Of a stretch of DNA of 27,698 nucleotides, positions 7,277 through 15,956 are shown in pieces. Where the stretch lies: contig JAEOUI010000068.1 of assembly GCA_016839425.1 (NCBI GenBank), positions 1 through 27,698 on the forward strand. The letters are read 5' to 3'. The position numbers and the translations under genes are program-made. Under the pieces are notes generated by a model, which worked only from the letters and a program-made list of their open reading frames with translations, had not been told where the DNA came from and searched no databases. Source of the DNA: Promethearchaeota archaeon. Its GTDB lineage: Archaea > Asgardarchaeota > Lokiarchaeia > Sigynarchaeales > SOKP01. Positions within the stretch are counted from its first letter, which is position 1. The number at the start of each line of letters is the position of its first letter.

Positions 7277-8737
7277 ATGTCATTTCGAGAACACACGGTT
7301 AAAATCGTGGCAACCTTGGGACCTGCCTCGACTTCAAAAAAGATGCTAAACAACCTCATTAATGCGGGCGTTGATGTATTTCGCTTGAACTTCTCTCATG
7401 GAACACATGAGGAAAAAAGAGAACTCGTACAAACGATCCGAGAAGTAAGCGACACGATTGGTATATTAGCGGACATACAAGGCCCAAAAATGAGAATAGG
7501 AACATTCAAGGAAAAATCGTACAATCTTAATGTCGGTCAAGAGATCGCAGTGTACGAAAAGGAGATTGAAGGTGATAACGAACAATTTTCCATACCTTTA
7601 CCAGGATTTTTAAGCACCATGAAAAAGGGAGATTTTTTTTATATCAACGATGGTATTATCAAGGTTCAGGTAGAAAAAGTTTTAAAAGACCACCTTGTTG
7701 CAAAAGTGCTTGCGGGAGGATCTATTAGCGATAGAAAGGGCGTGAACATTCCAAGGGGGGACTTGCAACAAAAAGTTCCAACTGAAAAAGATATTAAAGA
7801 TCTTGAACTAATAGCAGAACTGGATCCTGAATATGTGGCCATATCGTTCGTATCTAGTGGCGACGATGTCCTTCACGTAAAAAAGATCTTAGAGAATTAT
7901 GGAAACGAACAAATCAAACTCATTTCGAAGATAGAGCGCCCAATTGCTTTAGACAATTTTGACCGTATTCTCACGGTAAGTGACGGCATCATGGTTGCTC
8001 GAGGCGATCTAGGAGTTGAGATTCAGCCGGATCAAGTACCCCTCAGACAAAAGGAATTGATTTATAAATGCAACAAGGAGGGGAAGCCAGTAATCGTTGC
8101 AACTCAGATGTTAGAATCGATGATAACAAATCCCATTCCAACAAGAGCAGAGGCTAACGACATTTATAACGCCGTGATCGATAGAACTGATGCCGTCATG
8201 TTAAGTGCAGAAACCGCAGTTGGTAAATATCCTATTAACGCCGTTAATTTCATGAGAAAGATCTCCCGTACCGCTACCGAGCACATGCCAAGAAGATCTC
8301 CAGACGATTTCGACTCTGAGCGATTGACGCACACTCAAACCTTGGGACACGCTATTTACGATCTGGCAAAAGAAATGAAGGAACTAAATTTTAGAGGAAA
8401 AATTCTTGTCATCACGAGGAAGGGTTTTGGTGTAAAGATGATTGCCAAGTTTCGACCCGAACTCCCCATTATCGCCATCACGCCTTCAAAAAGAACTGCA
8501 AGGGAACTAAATCTCATTTGGGGCGTGCATCCCATCTTTCTTGACGACCCGGATTTCTACGAGATGGATGTGGAAAGTATAATCGAGCGTTCCGTCAAAA
8601 ATTCGGTTGAAATTGGAATGGTTGACGAAAATGAACATGTAATAATATTACTAGTCTCCAGGAAATACCAAAGGAGGGGAAATGTGATTGGATTGTATTA
8701 TGTTGGTGAAATTCTTGAAGGTATAAATGAAAAGTGA
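7277..8737 (+). CDS. pyk: Pyruvate kinase
   Basis: 486 residues, a usual length. It converts phosphoenolpyruvate and ADP to pyruvate and ATP in the cytoplasm, the last step of glycolysis. Visible motifs: KIVATLGPAS (9-18), substrate-binding R36/N38/S40/H41, the catalytic lysine K218 in SKIERP, the Mg/ADP site GIMVARGDLGVEI (about 237-249) and the MLESMI/RAEAND loop. The C-terminal domain is complete (about 350-486). The segment D66-I-Q-G-P-K-M-R-I74 corresponds to rabbit DTKGPEIRT. Lys replaces Glu117, together with Gln for Lys114 and Ile for Thr120, which is the combination described for K+-independent pyruvate kinases. Identification is secure; cation independence is inferred from these residues. 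Confidence 0.97.
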   Translation: MSFREHTVKIVATLGPASTSKKMLNNLINAGVDVFRLNFSHGTHEEKRELVQTIREVSDTIGILADIQGPKMRIGTFKEKSYNLNVGQEIAVYEKEIEGDNEQFSIPLPGFLSTMKKGDFFYINDGIIKVQVEKVLKDHLVAKVLAGGSISDRKGVNIPRGDLQQKVPTEKDIKDLELIAELDPEYVAISFVSSGDDVLHVKKILENYGNEQIKLISKIERPIALDNFDRILTVSDGIMVARGDLGVEIQPDQVPLRQKELIYKCNKEGKPVIVATQMLESMITNPIPTRAEANDIYNAVIDRTDAVMLSAETAVGKYPINAVNFMRKISRTATEHMPRRSPDDFDSERLTHTQTLGHAIYDLAKEMKELNFRGKILVITRKGFGVKMIAKFRPELPIIAITPSKRTARELNLIWGVHPIFLDDPDFYEMDVESIIERSVKNSVEIGMVDENEHVIILLVSRKYQRRGNVIGLYYVGEILEGINEK

Positions 8738-8858
8738 ATGCATTCTTCAATAATACGCTATTTTTATATTTTATTTAAATTTATTTAACAAGCCAAGGGA
8801 TTATTTCTTTGTATCGCCCATAACGAACAATCATTTTTTACAATATTTTTTTAAAAGT

Positions 8859-8882
8859 TAACTATTGTATATATGATAGTTA
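8859..8882 (+). promoter_or_regulatory. Inverted repeat around a TATA-like sequence
   Basis: TAACTAT (8859-8865) and ATAGTTA (8876-8882) are exact reverse complements flanking TGTATATATG. The arrangement resembles a TATA box enclosed by an operator. It lies about 85 nt upstream of the coiled-coil gene at 8965. The sequence between pyk and this element is T-rich and probably terminates pyk transcripts. Confidence 0.45.
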
Positions 8883-8964
8883 CCGATTTAAAAAAAGGAA
8901 TCAAAATTCGGCAATTTTGGGGAAATATTCTCATAAAGATTAAAACAGAATAAAATGGTTTGAT

Positions 8965-9276
8965 ATGGTTCAAAAATCGAAGAATTTTAGCGACCAAATC
9001 AAGGAGTTAGAAAGTCAGCTGAAAGACAGCTCTAACTCGATCGTATCCGTGAACACGAAATATCGCGCTTCACAAGACAAGATCGACAAGTTAAATATGA
9101 TTATAAAAGAAGAACGAGAACAAATCAAGATTCTTGTTCGTAGTATCAACGAACTTTGCGAAAAATGCAAGGAACCTCAATTTATAATTAACAGCGAAGA
9201 TATAAAAATGGTTACCAATTCAGAGGCCTTAGTTCTCATTAATAATGCCATTAGAGCCATATCAAGCAAAAAATAA
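8965..9276 (+). CDS. Small coiled-coil protein with CxxC
   Basis: 103 residues. Residues about 5-62 show heptad-like spacing of I/L with many K, E, Q and S (IKELESQL, IDKLNMIIKEE), so a coiled coil is expected. A single CEKC pair (C65, C68) follows and the C-terminal third is a short helical region. There is no signal peptide or membrane segment. No Shine-Dalgarno sequence is evident before ATG. The family is unknown; structural, oligomerisation or adaptor roles are possible. Confidence 0.65.
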   Translation: MVQKSKNFSDQIKELESQLKDSSNSIVSVNTKYRASQDKIDKLNMIIKEEREQIKILVRSINELCEKCKEPQFIINSEDIKMVTNSEALVLINNAIRAISSKK

Positions 9277-9355
9277 TTAATTAAATAATTTAAATAAAAT
9301 CCTCCTAAAAAACTTCTCTAATCAAGGCTTAATTGTGAATGTTCTTTTAACACGG

Positions 9356-10660
9356 TCACTCTTTAACTATAATTCCTTTTTTTATCAACTTCTTGACGAT
9401 TTTTTGCATTAATTTCGAAAAATTAAGAGACATGTTCATATTGATGTTTAATATTTTGAGTTTTTCAAGCTCTACTAAGGATTCAGGCAGATCAACCAAA
9501 TTATTGTATTGAAAATCCAAAACTTCTATGTTTTTAAGCTTTTGAACATTTCCTTGGAATGTCTCAAGGAGGTTATGGGAAAAATTTAATATTTTCAGCG
9601 ATTCAAGGATTATTAGTTGAGTTGGAACCTCCTTAAAATGATTATTTTTCAAGATAAGCACTTCCAAATTTCGCAAATTTCCTATTGTTTGTGGGAGGGT
9701 TTCTAGATCATTATCTCTCAAGTTCAAGAATTTCAGGTTAATCAATTCTCCCAAAGCATCTGGAAGCATCGATAGGAAATTATCGTGTAAATCAAGGTTT
9801 TTAAGCGATTTTAGATTTTTGATGGTTTCTGGGAGAGTTTTCATTTTATTATCGCCCATATAGAGGATTTCAAGGTTTTCAAGTTTGATTAATGAATCTG
9901 GGAATTCCGTAATTCTATTAAAATGTAAATATATTTCCTTAAGTGAGGTAAGCGTTCCGAGGGATTCTGGAAGTATAGGTAGACCAACTTCGCGCAATCC
10001 AAGTTTACTTATTCGATTATTTTCAACTGAAAAACCCATCTGGGTCTCCCAAGTTATCTTATCCACGAGGGAAAACTGCATTCCCGTCATTCGTTCGAGT
10101 TCTTGGAGCGCATCAACTTCAAATTGAAATACTTCCACCCCCCAAAAGGATACAAGTTCGTTTGGAGCTTTTTTCTTATCTTTAATTTCGTCGTATGCTG
10201 TGATTCCTCCTACTCCCTTAATATCTAATTTTTTTAAGATTAAGGCATAAATTTCTTCTATAGTTGCGATCAAATCCCAGGGTTTAAACATAACCCCCAA
10301 TTTTGTACTTAACAAGGGAGGGATGTCGCTTTCTTCGTTGAAGATCGGAATGATCTTTTTCTCGATTTTTAAAGCAGATTGCCATTCCATTTCCACGGCT
10401 TTTGAATCGAGAGCGTTTCTAGAACAAAATAATAAAACTAAATCACATTTTCCCAAGTTGTCGTTCATGTATTTGTAAATATCATCCTTCATATCCTCTT
10501 GCCAATATAAAACATTTTCGATTTCGTTCTTTTCGACTAATTGTTCGGCAATTTCTTTTATTTTAAACCATTCTGCGTCCTTCGTTGCGTAACTCACGAA
10601 AATTATTATTCCCATTGGAAAATCTCGCTTTTTATGCTTTATTTTATTGATAAACTTCAT
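9356..10660 (-). CDS. TIR-domain leucine-rich-repeat protein
   Basis: 434 residues. A TIR domain spans about 17-150: the strand IIIFVSYATKD (BB-loop side), CDLVLLFCSRNALDS, then EMEW, where E92 aligns with the catalytic glutamate of NAD-cleaving TIR domains. After a linker (about 150-215) come seven to eight 23-residue LRRs of the LxxLxxLxLxxNxLxxLPxx type (about 225-415) and a basic C-terminus (KKLIKKGIIVKE). There is no signal peptide or TM, so it is cytoplasmic. TIR proteins act in immunity or signalling, as NADases or scaffolds; LRRs bind proteins or other ligands. A TATA-like sequence at 10671-10680 would place the transcript start near 10650, so translation may begin at the internal ATG at 10615 (MGIIIFVSYA) rather than at 10660. 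The function as a defence receptor is inferred. Confidence 0.9.
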   Translation of the reverse strand: MKFINKIKHKKRDFPMGIIIFVSYATKDAEWFKIKEIAEQLVEKNEIENVLYWQEDMKDDIYKYMNDNLGKCDLVLLFCSRNALDSKAVEMEWQSALKIEKKIIPIFNEESDIPPLLSTKLGVMFKPWDLIATIEEIYALILKKLDIKGVGGITAYDEIKDKKKAPNELVSFWGVEVFQFEVDALQELERMTGMQFSLVDKITWETQMGFSVENNRISKLGLREVGLPILPESLGTLTSLKEIYLHFNRITEFPDSLIKLENLEILYMGDNKMKTLPETIKNLKSLKNLDLHDNFLSMLPDALGELINLKFLNLRDNDLETLPQTIGNLRNLEVLILKNNHFKEVPTQLIILESLKILNFSHNLLETFQGNVQKLKNIEVLDFQYNNLVDLPESLVELEKLKILNINMNMSLNFSKLMQKIVKKLIKKGIIVKE

Positions 10661-10826
10661 AAAATAACATATTTTTAAAATGTTCTGGTTTAAAATCTTT
10701 TTGAGAATAGCAAGTGTTTGGTAGGAATAAATACTGACGCTAATAATTTTATCACATTAATGTAAAGGAAAATTCACACATAAAAGAAAAGATAAAATAT
10801 GTTTTGTATTTTAAAAAAAACAGAAT

Positions 10827-11870
10827 TTAAAAGCTAAATGCAGATACAATTATTTCACCAGTCACCGTGCTGAGTTCACAAGTATATATAGATTCTGCTG
10901 TATTAAAATCGTCAGATGTAAAATAGGATCCACTCTCGCTTCCACTACTCGTAAATCCCGAAGCCGAACTAGTAAATGTATTCGAACCCGTGGTGTAAGT
11001 TCCCAGAAATCTTGCTCCCACACTTGAGATTGTATCAGCGTAAGTTACTTTTATCGAGCCCGTGGTTGTAGAAAAGTAGCCTGATACATTTGCATTCGAC
11101 GAGATGTATTGAGAGATATCAGTAGAAACACTTCCCGTCACAGTTGTCAAACGGATTTCACAATCACGATTAAAAACAGGATTTGTGACATCCATTGTAA
11201 CACTTCCCGTAACCGTCTTACCAATAATATTGCCTTCAATCGTAGTGTTTTCGAGATTAATCAGCACATTCCCTGTTGTGGCCTCGCATGAAACTCCCTC
11301 GTCGATCTTTGGTTCTGTTAGTATTGCTTGAACGGATCCTGTTGTGGTTTTCAATTGAATTCCTTGAAAAGACACTTGTTCATTGGCGTTCAAGGATACA
11401 TCTCCTGTTATAGCGGTGCACGCAATGTCGTATTTCACATCAGTGCGAAGTGTCACGACAATCGAATTCTGCTCCGATTTAAACCAGGAGGAAGGATTTA
11501 ATACGCTTGAGGGAAGATTTTCCAATGAAAAAGATGCACCAGTAGAATTTTCCCAGCTTATGGGTTTATAATAATCCGTATATGTGGTACCTTTCACGAA
11601 TCCCCCCTCAATTCGGAATTTAACTTCTATCTTGACCACATGTTCCGTTGGCGTGTCGTTGTATCTAATTGAGATGCCAGAAGTCGAAGCATAAACATCG
11701 AGTTCTTCGATTACTGAGGGACTTGAATTATCGTAATAATATACAAACGAATCTTGATACACGCCATAATTTACCGTAAAAGCGATTGCAAATACAAAAC
11801 CCGCAGTTGCAAAGGCAGATATGATGAGGCTTGCCACTATCAATTTTTTGTTTTTTATAGTCGTTTTCAT
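10827..11870 (-). CDS. Exported or membrane-anchored TTG-repeat beta protein (DUF4097-like)
   Basis: 347 residues. An N-terminal hydrophobic segment (about 8-33) after a basic KNKK start is a signal peptide or anchor. The mature part is rich in S, T and V and contains about eight recurring TG motifs roughly 30 residues apart (AITGDVSL, TTTGSVQA, ATTGNVLI, TVTGSVTM, TVTGSVST, TTTGSIKV, TVTGEIIV). This looks like a stacked beta structure of the DUF4097/adhesin-like class. AGGTGA lies directly before the ATG. It is transcribed from the region shared with grpE and may be co-directional with the TIR-LRR gene 166 nt downstream. Its role is unknown; a cell-surface location is inferred. Confidence 0.8.
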   Translation of the reverse strand: MKTTIKNKKLIVASLIISAFATAGFVFAIAFTVNYGVYQDSFVYYYDNSSPSVIEELDVYASTSGISIRYNDTPTEHVVKIEVKFRIEGGFVKGTTYTDYYKPISWENSTGASFSLENLPSSVLNPSSWFKSEQNSIVVTLRTDVKYDIACTAITGDVSLNANEQVSFQGIQLKTTTGSVQAILTEPKIDEGVSCEATTGNVLINLENTTIEGNIIGKTVTGSVTMDVTNPVFNRDCEIRLTTVTGSVSTDISQYISSNANVSGYFSTTTGSIKVTYADTISSVGARFLGTYTTGSNTFTSSASGFTSSGSESGSYFTSDDFNTAESIYTCELSTVTGEIIVSAFSF

Positions 11871-11994
11871 TCACCTAACTTCTTATTTTTTTATTCCTAA
11901 TTATGAAATATCAGCTTCGAAAGAAAAAGGATCTTGAGTCCAATTTTTCAAATTAAAAAAATTATCTGCTTTAAACAAGAAGAAATTTGTTAGT

Positions 11995-12121
11995 AAAGTT
12001 ACAGAAACGCTTCTAAAGCTTTTCTGAGGGTTTTTAAAAAAAATCGTAACTTTTAAATAGTCAATTTGATTTATGTAAATTAAAGGTTGACAGGTTACCA
12101 AATACAAAGTAACTTTTACAA
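11995..12121 (+). promoter_or_regulatory. Candidate heat-shock promoter/operator region of grpE operon
   Basis: The 12-mer GTAACTTTTAAA (12046-12057) recurs as GTAACTTTTACA (12109-12120), 63 bp apart, about six helical turns. An inverted copy of its core, AAAGTTAC, is at 11995-12002. GTTAC (12094-12098) and GTAAC (12109-12113) form a dyad with a 10-nt spacer, and AAAGTAACTTT (12106-12116) is itself palindromic. TTTTAAAT at 12051-12058 is a plausible TATA box with the dyad downstream, the position expected for a repressor such as Phr of Pyrococcus. Operator function is inferred. Confidence 0.45.
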
Positions 12122-12164
12122 TCGCTCAAAAAAAATCAATCCAAAACGGGGATGAAACGATAGA

Positions 12165-12836
12165 ATGTTTGAAAATGGAATGTTCGATTTTTTCAATGGA
12201 CGCAGGACTCTTGAAGATCCAAGAAAGAATGTTGTTGTCTCTCGACATGAGTTAGAAAAATTACTCGAAGACCGCAAGGCGCTTGAAATAATTACAGAAA
12301 AATTCAAAGCCCTGGCTAAAAAAAACGAAACAATGGAAGAAGAAATGAAAGCGATAAAAAACGATTTACAAAAAATCGAAATACTCAAGGAGGAAAAGCA
12401 AGAAGCAGTAAATTCCTCGATCAGGGCAAGAGCAGATCTCGAGAACTATAAAAAATTGACGGAACGACAAAACAACAACTATAAACTTCAAGCAACGGCA
12501 AATCTCTTGAAAAAGATCATTTCACATCACGACGATTTAGTACGAGCAGTTAAAATCACAGATTCTTCAGAAAATGGAACTCAAATAAAAAGAGGACTTG
12601 ACATGATGATAAAAAACTTGGAAAAATTACTCTTAGAAGAAAATGTCGTACCAATGAACTGCGAAGGAGAAAAGTTCGATCCATATAAACAAGAGGCTTT
12701 AATGGTGAGAGAAGTAGATGGAATCCCCGATAATACGATTTTGGAGGAATTGGAAAAAGGATACTTTTATCACGGTGAAGTTTTACGTCCCGCAAGGGTT
12801 ATCATTTCAAAAAACATATCAACCAAATCAGAATAA
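12165..12836 (+). CDS. grpE: GrpE nucleotide-exchange factor
   Basis: 223 residues. GrpE is the cytoplasmic co-chaperone that releases ADP from DnaK. The N-terminal part (about 25-105) is a long, highly charged coiled coil for dimerisation. It is followed by the family segment RARADLENYKKLTERQ, a helical region and a C-terminal beta domain (about 150-215) with the typical GEKFDPYKQEALM and YFYHGEVLRPARVIIS motifs. GGGGATGA about 9 nt before ATG can serve as ribosome binding site. It is the first gene of the chaperone cluster, 42 nt upstream of dnaK. GrpE is of bacterial ancestry and is found only in archaea that have DnaK. Confidence 0.95.
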   Translation: MFENGMFDFFNGRRTLEDPRKNVVVSRHELEKLLEDRKALEIITEKFKALAKKNETMEEEMKAIKNDLQKIEILKEEKQEAVNSSIRARADLENYKKLTERQNNNYKLQATANLLKKIISHHDDLVRAVKITDSSENGTQIKRGLDMMIKNLEKLLLEENVVPMNCEGEKFDPYKQEALMVREVDGIPDNTILEELEKGYFYHGEVLRPARVIISKNISTKSE

Positions 12837-12878
12837 GAAATTAATAAAAATAAAAATATCAAAAGGAGTGAATGAATA

Positions 12879-14783
12879 ATGGGAAAAATAATAGGAATCG
12901 ACTTAGGAACCTCTAATTCAGCCGCAGCCGTATTAGTAGGTGGCAAACCAACCATCATTCCAAGCGCAGAAGGAAACACATTAGGAGGTAAGGCATTTCC
13001 ATCTTATGTTGCGTTCACAAAAGACGGTCAACGATTAGTTGGAGAGCCCGCGAGAAGACAGGCAATATCAAACCCTGAGCGAACCATTCAAGCCATTAAA
13101 AGAAAAATGGGTACATCGTATAAGGTTACCATTGATGGAAAGGACTATACACCACAAGAAATATCCGCAATGATCCTTCGAAAAATAAAAGACGATGCAA
13201 GTGCTTATTTGGGAGAAGAAGTTACAGACGTCATCATCACGGTCCCTGCATATTTTAACGACAATCAACGCCAAGCGACGAAAGACGCGGGAAGGATCGC
13301 GGGATTAAACGTGCGACGTTTAATTAACGAACCCACTGCCGCAGCCGTCGCTTACGGCCTCGATAAAAAAGGACAATCGCTTAAGATTGCAGTTTTGGAT
13401 CTTGGTGGAGGAACATTCGATGTGACCATAATGGAAATGGATAATCAAGTGTTCGAAGTCATCTCAACGGCAGGAGATACGGCATTAGGAGGTACCGACA
13501 TGGACAAGATCCTCGTCGATCACGTGTGTGCCGAGTTCAAGAGAGAACAAGGTGTTGATTTAACCAAAGACGCAATGGCAATGCAAAGGATAAGGGAAGC
13601 AGTCGAAAAAGCGAAAATAGAATTATCAACTTCCGTATCGACGGATATTAACCTTCCTTACATTACAGCCACCCAATCAGGACCAAAACATTTGAACATG
13701 ACATTGACAAGGGCAAAATTGGAACAATTAATCGATCCAGTCATTCAAAGGTTAGAAGCGCCCATTAAGAAAGCGCTTGACGATGCAAAGTTGAAAAAAG
13801 GTGAAGTAGACAAGGTTATTTTAGTAGGGGGCCCTACTAGAATGCCCGTTGTTCAAGCAAAATTCGAGAGCTTTTTGGGAAAAACGCCCGAGAGAAGCAT
13901 CGATCCGATGGAATGTGTTGCACTTGGGGCATCAGTCCAAGGAGGTGTCTTGACGGGTGAAGTAGAGGACTTGTTGCTCTTGGATGTCACGCCGCTCTCG
14001 TTAGGGGTTGAAACGCTTGGTGGAGTTTTCACAAAGCTCATCGAACGAAATACCACAATACCAACAAAGAAGAGCGAAACATTTTCGACCGCAGCCGATA
14101 ACCAACCCGCCGTGGAAATTCATGTTTTACAAGGAGAACGACCTAAAGCCAATGATAACATAACATTAGGCAAGTTCCATCTAACTGGTATCCCACCGGC
14201 ACCTCGAGGCGTGCCACAAATAGAAGTGACCTTCGACATCGATCAAAACGGCATAATAAATGTTTCCGCAAAGGACAAGGGTACCGGTAAGAGTCAATCG
14301 ATAACTATAACGGCATCTACAAAGATGTCAGAAGATGAGATCAATCAGAAAGTCAGGGAAGCCGAAAGGCACGCCGAAGAAGACAAGAAATTCAGGGAAT
14401 TGACCGAGGCTAAGAACCAAGGAGAAGCTTTAATTTATCAGACTGAAAAATTGATTAAAGAAAACGAAACAACGGTTGGAGATTTAAAAGACAACATTTT
14501 GAGCAAAATTTCAGACTTAAGAGCCGCTATGGAATCCGAAGACCTTTCAAGGATTAAAAATGCTTCGGAATCGCTACAAAATGCCCTGCACGAGGTTTCA
14601 AGCAGGATGTACGGTCAGCAACCAGGACAAGGTCCGTTCCAAGGGGCACCACCTGGGGGAATGGGTGGCACACCACCTCGAGAAGAGACTTATAAAGGAA
14701 AGACAAAAGACGAAATCGAGGAGGAGCAATTCCGAAGAGCAAGCGGTCAAGACGATGGAGTAGTTGATGCCGAATTTAGCTAA
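12879..14783 (+). CDS. dnaK: DnaK (Hsp70) chaperone
   Basis: 634 residues, an ATP-dependent folding chaperone of the cytoplasm. Visible: GIDLGTSNS phosphate-binding loop (about 6-14), [27 protein letters not shown], the interdomain linker in [13 protein letters not shown] (about 362-375), the substrate-binding domain (about 380-490), the lid helices and a G/P/Q-rich tail ending VVDAEFS. The roughly 24-residue loop present in proteobacterial DnaK between RRFQ and the ATPase lobe is absent ([18 protein letters not shown]), as in Gram-positive and archaeal DnaKs. A strong GGAG site precedes the start. It lies between grpE and dnaJ, the classical order of the module. It is predicted to be of bacterial-type origin acquired by archaea. 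Confidence 0.98.
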   Translation: MGKIIGIDLGTSNSAAAVLVGGKPTIIPSAEGNTLGGKAFPSYVAFTKDGQRLVGEPARRQAISNPERTIQAIKRKMGTSYKVTIDGKDYTPQEISAMILRKIKDDASAYLGEEVTDVIITVPAYFNDNQRQATKDAGRIAGLNVRRLINEPTAAAVAYGLDKKGQSLKIAVLDLGGGTFDVTIMEMDNQVFEVISTAGDTALGGTDMDKILVDHVCAEFKREQGVDLTKDAMAMQRIREAVEKAKIELSTSVSTDINLPYITATQSGPKHLNMTLTRAKLEQLIDPVIQRLEAPIKKALDDAKLKKGEVDKVILVGGPTRMPVVQAKFESFLGKTPERSIDPMECVALGASVQGGVLTGEVEDLLLLDVTPLSLGVETLGGVFTKLIERNTTIPTKKSETFSTAADNQPAVEIHVLQGERPKANDNITLGKFHLTGIPPAPRGVPQIEVTFDIDQNGIINVSAKDKGTGKSQSITITASTKMSEDEINQKVREAERHAEEDKKFRELTEAKNQGEALIYQTEKLIKENETTVGDLKDNILSKISDLRAAMESEDLSRIKNASESLQNALHEVSSRMYGQQPGQGPFQGAPPGGMGGTPPREETYKGKTKDEIEEEQFRRASGQDDGVVDAEFS

Positions 14784-14791
14784 TAATTAAA

Positions 14792-14805
14792 TTTTTTTAT
14801 TTTTT
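14792..14805 (+). terminator. Partial T-rich terminator after dnaK
   Basis: T7-A-T6 lies 8 nt downstream of the dnaK stop. In archaea such U-rich RNA causes partial or full termination. Here it could reduce dnaJ-clpB expression relative to grpE-dnaK. Confidence 0.45.
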
Positions 14806-14814
14806 AATATCAAG

Positions 14815-14865
14815 GGTTCGAAAAAAATAGAAGAGCCAAAAAGCAGGTTCATTACCTGCCGAACC
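14815..14865 (+). other. Intercistronic RNA with two alternative folds (dnaK-dnaJ)
   Basis: Fold A: GGTTCG (14815-14820) pairs with CGAACC (14860-14865), enclosing the hairpin GCAGGT-TCATT-ACCTGC (14843-14859), so the outer 3' arm stacks directly on the inner stem. Fold B: GGTTC (14846-14850) pairs with GAACC (14861-14865), which destroys both stems of fold A. All pairings are perfect Watson-Crick. The element lies in the only long gap of the operon. A processing site, attenuator or thermosensor is possible. Confidence 0.5.
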
Positions 14866-14932
14866 AGAAGCTTAAAAGATTTAGAAGAAAGATTGAGAAA
14901 AATTATAATCAAATTTTAAAGAGGTCGTTAAA

Positions 14933-15940
14933 ATGGCAAAAGATTATTATGGCATATTAGGATTAGAAAAGGGTGCAACCAAGGAAGAAATCAAAAGAGC
15001 TTTTCGAAAATTGGCCCGTAAATATCATCCAGATGTTAATCCTGATGAGAAAAAATCTGGCGAAAAATTTAAAGAGATTAATGAGGCCTATAGCGTCCTT
15101 ATTGACGATAAAAAGCGGGAAATGTACGATAAATTCGGAGTCGTTGATGGCGATCCGAACGCGTATCAACAATGGACAGGAGGCGCTCCAGGCGGAGGAA
15201 GGGTTTATCAAGGACCAGACGGTACAACTTACTATTATTCGACATCAGGTGGTCCAGGCGGATTTGATTTTAACGATATTTTTGGATCCGCTGGAGGAAA
15301 GAGAAGATCTGGAGGATTTGATTTTTTTAACGATTTAGGAGACATTTTTGATGTATTTTCAAGCAGGGGTGGTAGCACAAGAGCTCGATCATCGCCTTTT
15401 ACCAATCAACCCCGGGAAGGAGACGATTTAAGATATGACATGGAAATCGAATTTATGGAGGCTTTCACTGGAGGTCAGAGAAGAATTCAATATAAAGATC
15501 CAGCAACGGGTAAAAATACAACATTAAACGTGAAAATTCCAAGAGGAATCAAGAACGATCAAAAATTAAGGCTCAAGGGTAAAGGGATGCCTGGAGAGAA
15601 TGGAGGAAGTCCTGGAGATTTGTATATAGCTGTTCATGTTAAATCGCATCACTTTTTTAGGCGGAAAGGCGACGATGTTCACGTGATTCAAGAGATCCCC
15701 TTTACCACGGCAGCCCTTGGAGGCAAGATTGATGTCCTTGGCGTGGAAAAAACGCTTTACGTGACGGTCCCCCCAGGTACTAAAGATTCCACCGTATTGA
15801 GGTTAAAAAATCAAGGATTTTACAAGTTTAATTCGGATCAGAGGGGAAATCAACTTGTCAAGATCAAGATAGATGTCCCAAGCAATTTGAATAAAACTCA
15901 AAAAGATTTATTAGAAAAATTAAAAAAAACTGGCATATAA
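14933..15940 (+). CDS. dnaJ: DnaJ-type Hsp40 without zinc finger (CbpA-like)
   Basis: 335 residues, the J-protein that stimulates DnaK ATPase and delivers substrates. The J domain spans about 1-70 with the catalytic HPD at 32-34. It is followed by a long glycine/phenylalanine-rich segment (about 78-150, with [13 protein letters not shown]) and the two C-terminal beta domains (about 165-325). There are no CxxCxGxG repeats and no cysteine at all, so this is a type II protein (CbpA/DnaJ2-like), not a full type I DnaJ; the symbol is used for its position. GAGGTCG lies about 8 nt before ATG. The stop is 16 nt before clpB. The absence of the zinc module is notable because this is the only J-protein in the cluster. 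Confidence 0.93.
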   Translation: MAKDYYGILGLEKGATKEEIKRAFRKLARKYHPDVNPDEKKSGEKFKEINEAYSVLIDDKKREMYDKFGVVDGDPNAYQQWTGGAPGGGRVYQGPDGTTYYYSTSGGPGGFDFNDIFGSAGGKRRSGGFDFFNDLGDIFDVFSSRGGSTRARSSPFTNQPREGDDLRYDMEIEFMEAFTGGQRRIQYKDPATGKNTTLNVKIPRGIKNDQKLRLKGKGMPGENGGSPGDLYIAVHVKSHHFFRRKGDDVHVIQEIPFTTAALGGKIDVLGVEKTLYVTVPPGTKDSTVLRLKNQGFYKFNSDQRGNQLVKIKIDVPSNLNKTQKDLLEKLKKTGI

Positions 15941-15956
15941 TAGGTGAAATGACATA

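Noticed and set aside
11901..12107. 68-codon minus-strand ORF between the TTG-repeat gene and grpE
   Set aside because: No ribosome binding site, biased F/L/N composition, and it covers the regulatory repeats; likely non-coding.
14811..14870. Possible tRNA because of a GGTTCGAA sequence
   Set aside because: No cloverleaf can be drawn; the GGTTCG belongs to the alternative-fold element instead.
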